Shown: piece after piece, positions 1 through 5,639 of the stretch
Layout of the letters: every line of letters begins with the position of its first letter
Numbering within the stretch: position 1 is the stretch's first letter
DNA from: Lentimicrobiaceae bacterium
Lineage (GTDB): Bacteria; Bacteroidota; Bacteroidia; Bacteroidales; Lentimicrobiaceae
Assembly: GCA_028697695.1 (NCBI GenBank)
Contig: JAQVEI010000120.1
Coordinates: 1-6,977, forward strand
DNA: 6,977 bases
Direction of reading: 5' to 3'
The notes under the pieces: model-generated
Told to the model about the DNA's origin: nothing
The model's input: only the letters and a program-made list of their open reading frames with translations
Database searches by the model: none
Program-made: the position numbers and the translations under genes

Positions 1-732
1 GATTTTGACACTCAGCCCAACCCGGCAGATGCAGTTTGGAGGTTTGATGAATCCACCGGCGACACTACCGGAAATGCCATCGGCAGGTGGTGGCAGGAGG
101 TAGATGGTGTTTTGAAAAGTAAAAATGAAGTTTTTCTTATCGCATTGGGGGTGAATGATGATGGCATATCAACGGGGTATGTTAAAATTCAGCCATTGGT
201 TGATGAACAAACACAAGAAATTCGTCTTAAAATTGCCAAACCCGACGGCAGTCAGGAACGCAGCTTTCTCATCCCGCGCGACCCCGGCAGACGCAAAGTT
301 TACTTGTCGTTCACTCATGGTTATTTAAATCCACAGATAGAACCTGAAACTACAAACTGGGATTTGCTTTTCAGTACGTATACTACCCTGCTTTACACCA
401 ATACAGGCGAGCCTTATCCATATCTGGTGAATGGGGTACTGATCAACAACTATCAGGTTATGGCAGCTCCTGTACCCGAATTGGATTTTGAAGAGATCTC
501 ACGTGAGGAAGCTGAAAATATCATGCTCAGTAAGCAGATGGACATCATAGGATATGATTGGAAGAAAGTAAATGGAGATGTTACCGCAGGCGCTGTTACC
601 TACACCATAGTTCCAAATTTGAACTATATACTACGCAATGGCGAAGGCTTATTGTACAAGCTTCGTTTTGTTGATTTCTACAATAGCCAGGGTAAAAAAG
701 GTTATCCCACCTTTGAATACCAACGCTTATAA
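1..732 (+). CDS. HmuY-family protein, C-terminal part (5' end outside window)
   Basis: The reading frame is open from the first base to the TAA at 730-732, giving 243 visible residues, so the start and any lipoprotein signal lie upstream. The C-terminal half reads like the HmuY family (beta-rich, surface or secreted haem-binding proteins of Bacteroidota). It has NWDLLFSTYTT (frame residues about 119-129), then YLVNGVLIN, IGYDWKK, and near the end YILRNGEGLLYKLRFVDFY and a closing GYPTFEYQRL. In Porphyromonas HmuY, haem is held by two histidines, while some homologues use methionines. Here the only histidine in the visible part is at codon 316-318, and methionines sit at 460-462, 523-525 and 538-540. 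Haem binding is therefore plausible but not shown. Its stop lies six bases from the stop of the convergent flavin reductase gene. Family assignment is fairly sure; ligand and role are not. Confidence 0.8.
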   Translation, partial: DFDTQPNPADAVWRFDESTGDTTGNAIGRWWQEVDGVLKSKNEVFLIALGVNDDGISTGYVKIQPLVDEQTQEIRLKIAKPDGSQERSFLIPRDPGRRKVYLSFTHGYLNPQIEPETTNWDLLFSTYTTLLYTNTGEPYPYLVNGVLINNYQVMAAPVPELDFEEISREEAENIMLSKQMDIIGYDWKKVNGDVTAGAVTYTIVPNLNYILRNGEGLLYKLRFVDFYNSQGKKGYPTFEYQRL

Positions 733-738
733 AGACTT

Positions 739-1638
739 TCAGGTATCGGCTAGCCAACCCAGAATAAGTGCTTTTCGCTTATCACCCTGCTGAAGCAGAT
801 CACGCACCATGATATGAATTTTTTCAACTTTTGCTTCTCTTGTAAGCAGAGGATGGTTGAGTACTTCACTCACTTGAGCAATAGCCCGAACTTCATCCAT
901 TTCTGCGGGAAGCGGCTCAGTTTCTGCAGATCCAAGCTTTCCCAGTTCGTTTCCGGTAAGCAGGGGACTATTTTTAAGGCTAAAAGGCAGTGCATCTATG
1001 CCAATAGCGGGTTTTTGGTAAGGCTTTTCCACTTCAAAAAGCGCATTGCCATGAGCCCGCACGTAATAATCGGTACCCATGCGCCCCACCAGGTCAATCT
1101 GAGCTGTATTGATATTGCCGTCGTCGGTAAGTAAATCAGCCTGAACGTGAACCATGAGCACCTCACATATAATCAAATTTGCTGCACCACCTCCACTACC
1201 GGTTTCAATAATCTGCCGTACTTTACACTCCCAGTGTACAGGCGATTCCTTCACCCGGAAAGGTTTTACTTTCTCTGCTTTCAAAGGGGTGAATCCGGCC
1301 TTTTCAAATTCATTGGTGCCTTGTGGAAATTCGGCACTGGCCAGGCTCACCTGCTCCACCATACTGTAGGTAACGGCATTAATTACCACCTCTGGCACTT
1401 CTTTGAGGTTTTCAAAAGTGTGTTTTGTGGTATTGTCTCTGCCCCGGCGTGCCGGGCTAAAAATTATGGTAGTGGGGTTCACACCAAAAGCATTGAAAAA
1501 ACTAAATGGAGCCAGATTTGGCCTTCCCCGGGCATCCAAAGTACTTGCAAAGGCGATTGGCCGGGGTGCGATGGCGCCCACTATCAACCGGTGAATAGCG
1601 CTGGGAGTAATTTCGGATGAATCAAATGATTTATACAT
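739..1638 (-). CDS. Flavin reductase-like (FMN-binding split-barrel) protein at the end of the tyrosine-catabolism cluster
   Basis: The protein has 299 residues. Residues about 10-190 match the flavin reductase-like domain (DIM6/NTAB type): IVGAIAPRPIAFAST at about 19-33, then GRPNLAPFSFFNAFGVNP at 38-55, the segment that normally contacts FMN, then TIIFSPARRG. A glycine-rich GSGGGAAN lies at 147-154. About 100 further residues form a C-terminal extension that short flavin reductases lack. I chose the ATG at 1636-1638 because the domain begins right after it (MYKSFDSSEI). The frame stays open upstream to another ATG at 1689, but those 17 residues would be coded inside fahA and look unconserved. 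The ATG follows the fahA stop by one base (1639), with no clear Shine-Dalgarno, so translation is probably coupled to fahA. Known relatives reduce flavins or use bound flavin on small substrates. The substrate here is unknown; a role in tyrosine breakdown is inferred from position. Confidence 0.88.
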   Translation of the reverse strand: MYKSFDSSEITPSAIHRLIVGAIAPRPIAFASTLDARGRPNLAPFSFFNAFGVNPTTIIFSPARRGRDNTTKHTFENLKEVPEVVINAVTYSMVEQVSLASAEFPQGTNEFEKAGFTPLKAEKVKPFRVKESPVHWECKVRQIIETGSGGGAANLIICEVLMVHVQADLLTDDGNINTAQIDLVGRMGTDYYVRAHGNALFEVEKPYQKPAIGIDALPFSLKNSPLLTGNELGKLGSAETEPLPAEMDEVRAIAQVSEVLNHPLLTREAKVEKIHIMVRDLLQQGDKRKALILGWLADT

Positions 1639-1639
1639 A

Positions 1640-2914
1640 TTACTTTGCTGCAAGTATTTTGGTTTCACATTCGCCGAAGCTAATTTCAATTCCGTCTTTT
1701 TGGCACCGACCCCGCATTATAACGGTATCGTTATCGTTTAAAAACTTACGTTCGCTTCCATCATCAAGCTTTAAGGGATTGGCTCCCCTCCAGGTGAGTT
1801 CGAGCATTGAACCATAAGATCCGGCATCGCGTCCGCTAATGGTTCCCGAAGCATACAGGTCGCCTACTGTAATGTTACATCCATTGATGGTGTGATGGGC
1901 CAGTTGCTGGTCCATACTCCAATACATATACTTGTAATTGGAGCGGCACACTATATTTTCATTGCCTTTTTCGGGACGGATGGATACCTCAAGCTGCACA
2001 TCAAAGTTACGGGGTTCGACACTTTTGAGGTAAGGCAAAACTTCGGGCTCCTGTGCCGGTCCGTCAACCCGGAAAGGATATAACGCCTCGAGGGTAACTA
2101 TCCAGGGTGCTACCACTGACCCGAAATTTTTAGCCAGGAAAGGGCCCAGAGGTACATATTCCCACGATTGGATATCGCGTGCCGAGAGGTCGTTGAACAA
2201 CATCAGACCAAAAATATAATCACGTGCCTTACCAATGGGTACGTGCTCACCCAGAGCGGTGTTTTTACCTACAACGAAAGCCATTTCCAGTTCAAAATCC
2301 AGCATTTTGGTTAAGCCAAATACCGGTGCATCACTATTTACCGGTTTGGTTTGACCCATTGGCCGGTGTATGGAAGTACCAGATACCACAATGGACGATG
2401 CCCTGCCATGGTACCCGACCGGAAGGTGACGCCAGTTGGGAAGGAGTGCATTTTCCGGATCACGAAACATTTTACCCACGTTGGTGGCATGTTCAATGCT
2501 GGAATAAAAATCAGTATAATCGGTTACCTTAACAGGCATAAGCATCCTGACAGCATTAAAGGATGTTAAAGCCGATGACTTAATGACATCAATCTGCTGT
2601 TTATCAGTATTGTCAAGGCCAAACACCTGCTGCAGCCTAACACGCAAATCGTGATGCACCTGAGGGCCGAGTTCAATAAAATCATTGAGTACGGGCTGAG
2701 AAAAGACATGCAGCAGTTTGGCATGCAGCCCGCTAAAAACATCCAGTGCGGCCAGTTTATGGAGGTTTACCACCTGATCACCGATACGGGTTACGGCAGC
2801 AATTAATCCGGAATTAAATGCAGCGATACCAAAAGGCAGATTGTTCAGGGGAAATCCCGAATTTTCCCCTCCCTGAATCCAGGAAGGTATGGGTTTCAGA
2901 CTGTTATCCTTCAT
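1640..2914 (-). CDS. fahA: Fumarylacetoacetase
   Basis: The protein has 424 residues, close to the usual 415-425 of the family. It hydrolyses 4-fumarylacetoacetate to fumarate and acetoacetate, the last step of tyrosine breakdown, in the cytoplasm. The N-terminal domain spans about 20-125 and the catalytic FAH domain about 130-420. The residues known from mouse FAH are all present at a constant offset of nine: metal ligands D135, E208, E210 and D242, catalytic H142 (in DYTDFYSSIEHATNVG), R151, Q249 and K262. Motifs LDFELEMAFVVG and LFNDLSARDIQSWEY are intact, so the enzyme should be active. The ATG overlaps the hppD stop by one base (TAATG on the coding strand) and has a Shine-Dalgarno-like AGAGAGGA eight bases upstream, inside hppD. 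The flavin reductase gene starts one base after its TAA stop. Confidence 0.97.
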   Translation of the reverse strand: MKDNSLKPIPSWIQGGENSGFPLNNLPFGIAAFNSGLIAAVTRIGDQVVNLHKLAALDVFSGLHAKLLHVFSQPVLNDFIELGPQVHHDLRVRLQQVFGLDNTDKQQIDVIKSSALTSFNAVRMLMPVKVTDYTDFYSSIEHATNVGKMFRDPENALLPNWRHLPVGYHGRASSIVVSGTSIHRPMGQTKPVNSDAPVFGLTKMLDFELEMAFVVGKNTALGEHVPIGKARDYIFGLMLFNDLSARDIQSWEYVPLGPFLAKNFGSVVAPWIVTLEALYPFRVDGPAQEPEVLPYLKSVEPRNFDVQLEVSIRPEKGNENIVCRSNYKYMYWSMDQQLAHHTINGCNITVGDLYASGTISGRDAGSYGSMLELTWRGANPLKLDDGSERKFLNDNDTVIMRGRCQKDGIEISFGECETKILAAK

Positions 2915-4014
2915 TATAAAGTTCCTCTCTTTACCTGCTCCAGCTCAATGGCCTCAAAAAGTGCTTTAAAATTTCCTTTACCAAATGATTTGGCTCCCTT
3001 ACGCTGAATGATCTCGTAAAATACTGTGGGTCGATCCTGAACCGGCTTTGTGAATATCTGTAATAAATATCCTTCCTCATCTCTGTCAACAAGAATGCCC
3101 AGCTTACGCAACGCTTTAAGTTCTTCATCAATGCTACCCACCCTGTCGAGCACAGTTTCGTAATAGGAATCCGGTACGGTTAAAAACTCAACGCCTCTGT
3201 TGCGCAGGGCGGTTACAGTTTCAAGTATGTTGTCGGTAGCCATAGCCACATGCTGCACCCCACTGGTCCCATAGAAGTCGAGATACTCCTCCACCTGCGA
3301 ACGCTTTTTACCGCTGGCTGGTTCATTGATGGGAAATTTGATGCGACCATTGCCATTACTCATTACTTTACTCATGAGTGCAGTATATTCAGTGGAAATG
3401 TCTTTGTCGTCAAAAGAAACCAATTGATTAAACCCCATCACCTTAGCGTAAAACTCAACCCAGGTATTCATCTGATTCCACCCCACATTACCAACCATAT
3501 GGTCAACATATTTCAATCCTACGGGTTCCGGCCTGTATTCTGGTTCCCATTTAACAAAACCGGGTAAAAATGGTCCTTTGTAGTTTTTGCGTTCAACAAA
3601 TATATGCACTGTTTCTCCATAGGTATGGATGCCGGAGGTTATTACTTCTCCATTTTCATCAGAAGCGGTTTGGGGCTCCTGATAAGATTTTGCGCCTCGT
3701 GAAGTAGTTTCCTCCCACGATTTACGGGCATCATCTACCCACAATGCCACTACCTTTACGCCATCGCCATGGTCGCTTACATGTTTCGCGATACTGTCGT
3801 CGGCATGCATGGATGAAGTGAATACGAAACGAATTTTATCCTGCATCAGCACATAGCTGGTACGGTTTTTCAACCCTGTTTCAAGCCCTGCATATGCCAG
3901 GGGTTGAAAACCAAAGGCTGTTTGATAGTAGTGCGCTGCCTGCCTGGCATTACCCACATAAAACTCAACATAATCGGTGCCATTTATGGGCAGAAAGTCA
4001 TTGTTTGAACTCAT
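2914..4014 (-). CDS. hppD: 4-hydroxyphenylpyruvate dioxygenase
   Basis: The protein has 366 residues, normal for the family. It is a cytoplasmic non-haem Fe(II) enzyme that uses O2 to convert 4-hydroxyphenylpyruvate to homogentisate with loss of CO2. It has two vicinal-oxygen-chelate halves: a degenerate N-terminal one (about 10-145) and a catalytic one (about 165-340). The facial triad is visible as H172 (YVDHMVGNV), H255 (GVQHVAMAT) and E334 (VFYEIIQRKG). Other conserved active-site stretches are FPINEPA at about 227-233 and SQVEEYLDFY at 239-248. The C-terminal gating helix is typical (GKGNFKALFEAIE, about 345-357). The ATG at 4012-4014 gives the expected N-terminus (NGTDYVEFYVGNA); no Shine-Dalgarno is visible upstream. 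It follows hmgA after 55 bases and overlaps fahA by one base. Confidence 0.97.
   Translation of the reverse strand: MSSNNDFLPINGTDYVEFYVGNARQAAHYYQTAFGFQPLAYAGLETGLKNRTSYVLMQDKIRFVFTSSMHADDSIAKHVSDHGDGVKVVALWVDDARKSWEETTSRGAKSYQEPQTASDENGEVITSGIHTYGETVHIFVERKNYKGPFLPGFVKWEPEYRPEPVGLKYVDHMVGNVGWNQMNTWVEFYAKVMGFNQLVSFDDKDISTEYTALMSKVMSNGNGRIKFPINEPASGKKRSQVEEYLDFYGTSGVQHVAMATDNILETVTALRNRGVEFLTVPDSYYETVLDRVGSIDEELKALRKLGILVDRDEEGYLLQIFTKPVQDRPTVFYEIIQRKGAKSFGKGNFKALFEAIELEQVKRGTL
2923..2930 (-). promoter_or_regulatory. Shine-Dalgarno-like site for fahA inside the end of hppD
   Basis: The minus strand reads AGAGAGGA, eight bases before the fahA ATG, within the last codons of hppD (V-K-R-G-T-L). 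It is the only start in the cluster with a purine-rich site at proper spacing. Together with the TAATG overlap it supports the chosen fahA start and coupled translation. Confidence 0.5.
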
Positions 4015-4043
4015 TGTTTTTTAGTGCTTTAGGTATGAATAAT

Positions 4044-4051
4044 CAAATAAA
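4044..4051 (-). promoter_or_regulatory. Candidate internal -7 element in the 55-base hmgA-hppD gap
   Basis: The minus strand reads TTTATTTG, five of six defined positions of the Bacteroidota -7 box TAnnTTTG. It would start transcripts roughly 20-25 bases before the hppD ATG. The expected -33 TTTG is not clear; only a TTAG about 23 bases upstream, at the hmgA stop, resembles it. The gap shows no terminator, so read-through from hmgA is still expected. Confidence 0.25.
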
Positions 4052-4069
4052 GTAAAGAGCATAGGCCTG

Positions 4070-5227
4070 TTACTCTAACCAGCTACGGAAATATTGCGGA
4101 TCTTCTATCTCCATGGCCTGTCGCGTAAGATGCAAAGGCTTGAAAGTATCTACCATTACGGCCAGCTCTTTGGTTTCTCTGGCACCCAGGCTTTTTTCTA
4201 CCGTTCCGGGATGCGGCCCATGAGGAATACCGATAGGATGTAGTGTAATTTGTCCCTTATCTACATGCTTTCGACTCATAAAGTCACCGTCAACATAATA
4301 AAGCACCTCATCCGAATCTACATTGCTATGATTGTATGGAACCGGAATTGAAAGGGGATGATAGTCATACAACCGGGGTACAAAAGCGCAGGTAACAAAA
4401 TTATTGCCCTCAAAAGTCTGGTGTACCGGGGGCGGCTGATGTATCCGTCCGGTGATGGGTTCAAAATCGTGAATGGAAAAAGCATAAGGATAGAGGTATC
4501 CATCCCACCCAACTACATCGAATGGATGACTGGCATAATGATAAGGGAACAACTGATGATCCTTTTTTACCATAACCACGAAATCTCCCTTTTCATCATA
4601 GGTAACCAGTTTTTCAGGTTTTCGCAGGTCACGCTCACAAAAAGGCGCATGCTCCTCGAGTTGACCCACCTTGTTCACATATTTTTTAGGGAATCGGATA
4701 GGACTGTATGATTCAACGATAAACAGGCGATTTTCGGAAGTATCGAAGCTCAATTGATAAATCGTGCCTCTGGGAATCAGGAGATGGTCGCCGGAACGGA
4801 AGGGTAAATCGCCATATAGGGTATGCAGGGTACCTTCGCCAACATGCACAAATATCATTTCACTGGCCTGTGAATTTTTAAAAAAATAATCACGCATCGA
4901 TTGACGCGGTGCCGCAAGAATAATACTCACATCGCTATTGGTGAGTACCGGTATACGGCTATCCAGATAATCGTCTGAAGGTTTCACCTTAAAACCCTGA
5001 AAGCTGCGTGCCTGCATGTTGTCGCCGACCGCAATTTCCGGTTTTACATTTCGGGGCGGGTCTATAGCTGAAACCATGGTAGGCGGATAAATATGATAGG
5101 TGTTGGAATAGGCATCTGAGAAACCTTCAGTAGATATCAACTGCTCTGAGTAAAGCCCTCCGTCGGGTTTCCTGAACTGAATATGCCGCTTTGGCGGAAT
5201 GGTTCCCAGTGAGAAATAATGAGGCAT
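4070..5227 (-). CDS. hmgA: Homogentisate 1,2-dioxygenase
   Basis: The protein has 385 residues, shorter than human or Pseudomonas HGD (about 430-445). It is a cupin-fold Fe(II) enzyme that opens the homogentisate ring with O2 to give maleylacetoacetate. By comparison with human HGD (H335, E341, H371), the iron ligands are H300 and E307 in YNHSNVDSDEVLYYVDG and H336 in GIPHGPHPG. The H-to-E spacing is one residue longer than in human, but it still fits the cupin pattern HxN(x)4E(x)6G. H269 (PPPVHQTFEG) is the probable counterpart of the catalytic histidine. FCERDLRKPEK and FDVVGWDGYLYPYAF are further recognisable stretches. The start ATG (5225-5227) gives MPHYFSLGTIPPKRH, with no Shine-Dalgarno. 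It is the first gene of the cluster; a terminator-like hairpin lies 16 bases before the start codon. Confidence 0.95.
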   Translation of the reverse strand: MPHYFSLGTIPPKRHIQFRKPDGGLYSEQLISTEGFSDAYSNTYHIYPPTMVSAIDPPRNVKPEIAVGDNMQARSFQGFKVKPSDDYLDSRIPVLTNSDVSIILAAPRQSMRDYFFKNSQASEMIFVHVGEGTLHTLYGDLPFRSGDHLLIPRGTIYQLSFDTSENRLFIVESYSPIRFPKKYVNKVGQLEEHAPFCERDLRKPEKLVTYDEKGDFVVMVKKDHQLFPYHYASHPFDVVGWDGYLYPYAFSIHDFEPITGRIHQPPPVHQTFEGNNFVTCAFVPRLYDYHPLSIPVPYNHSNVDSDEVLYYVDGDFMSRKHVDKGQITLHPIGIPHGPHPGTVEKSLGARETKELAVMVDTFKPLHLTRQAMEIEDPQYFRSWLE

Positions 5228-5243
5228 AACATTAGAATTTGCT

Positions 5244-5273
5244 AAGAAAAAAGACAGGCTTTGCGGCCTGCCT
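5244..5273 (-). terminator. Intrinsic terminator-like hairpin between the secreted-protein gene and hmgA
   Basis: On the minus strand the sequence forms a five-base-pair perfect stem (CAGGC/GCCTG, plus positions 5255-5259 and 5266-5270) around a six-base loop. One mismatch follows, then two more pairs (5252-5253 with 5272-5273). Six T and then CTT follow directly (plus 5244-5252). There is no T run on the other side, so it points only in the direction of the minus-strand genes. It lies 127 bases after the stop of the secreted-protein gene and 16 bases before the hmgA start codon. It could end the upstream transcript or act in the hmgA leader. Confidence 0.6.
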
Positions 5274-5279
5274 ACATAA

Positions 5280-5288
5280 CAAACTATA
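5280..5288 (-). promoter_or_regulatory. Weak candidate -7 element upstream of hmgA
   Basis: The minus strand reads TATAGTTTG, which resembles the Bacteroidota -7 box TAnnTTTG but has one extra base between TA and TTTG. No convincing TTG or TTTG -33 box lies at 17-23 bases upstream. If used, transcription would begin around 5273, at the base of the terminator-like hairpin. It is the best match in the 172-base gap, but the evidence is thin. Confidence 0.2.
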
Positions 5289-5308
5289 TATCTAAATGTT
5301 CAGAATAG

Positions 5309-5340
5309 CTCATGCCAGAAACCACTGCAATCGGCAGGAG
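5309..5340. repeat. Imperfect inverted repeat in the hmgA upstream region
   Basis: Arms CTCATGCC (5309-5316) and GGCAGGAG (5333-5340) pair at seven of eight positions across a 16-base spacer. The length and symmetry would fit a dimeric regulator site or a transcript hairpin. There is no T run beside it, so it is not a terminator. It lies about 20 bases upstream of the weak -7 candidate. It may be chance. Confidence 0.3.
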
Positions 5341-5399
5341 AAAAATGATTCAGTACGGTATTTATTTTGAAGCTGATTCCTGAAACACACTTTTAATAA

Positions 5400-5639
5400 T
5401 TATTGTTCAGAAACCACAATTTTAATGATTTGTTCCGGATTTTTGCTGTTGGTTATTCGCAGAAAATACATTCCCGACGGACAATTGTTGATATCCAATC
5501 GTAAATCGGCTGATGAGCCGTCATGTTTCCATTTTCTGACAACTGCCCCTGTCATGCTGTACAGTTCTACAAGCTTAATGTCATCACCTGGGCGCACCAG
5601 AATATATTCTTTGGCAGGATTGGGTGAAACCGATACATC
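5400..5639 (-). other. T9SS type A C-terminal sorting domain
   Basis: The last 79 residues begin DVSVSPNPAKEYILV, continue with KLVELYSMTGAVVRKW and NCPSGMYFLRI, and end IIKIVVSEQ. This is the standard motif order of type A sorting domains (SPNP, then LY(S/D)xxG, then L(P)xGxYFLRI and K(I/L)VV). In this family the domain directs export through the type IX secretion machinery and is usually cleaved off as the protein is attached to the surface or released. It implies a signal peptide and a T9SS elsewhere in the genome. Confidence 0.93.

Noticed and set aside
112..732. TTG at 112 as the start of the HmuY-family gene
   Set aside because: The frame is open to base 1 and the upstream codons read as ordinary protein, so the true start lies outside the window.
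748..755. Eight-base palindrome GGCTAGCC
   Set aside because: It is short, lies in coding sequence, occurs once as noticed, and has no supporting context.
764..782. Stem-loop ATAAGTG/CGCTTAT just after the HmuY-family stop, as a terminator
   Set aside because: The stem is AT-rich with a G-T wobble, there is no T run on either side, and it lies within the flavin reductase coding sequence.
1147..1620. Open frame antisense to the flavin reductase gene, and similar ones at 2224-2532, 3250-3567, 4358-4711 and 6189-6608
   Set aside because: All lie opposite clearly recognised genes, and their translations show no family resemblance; they are by-products of codon use on the real strand.
1639..1689. 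Upstream ATG at 1689 for the flavin reductase gene
   Set aside because: It would add 17 residues coded inside fahA that do not resemble the family; the ATG at 1638 sits right before the domain and just after the fahA stop.
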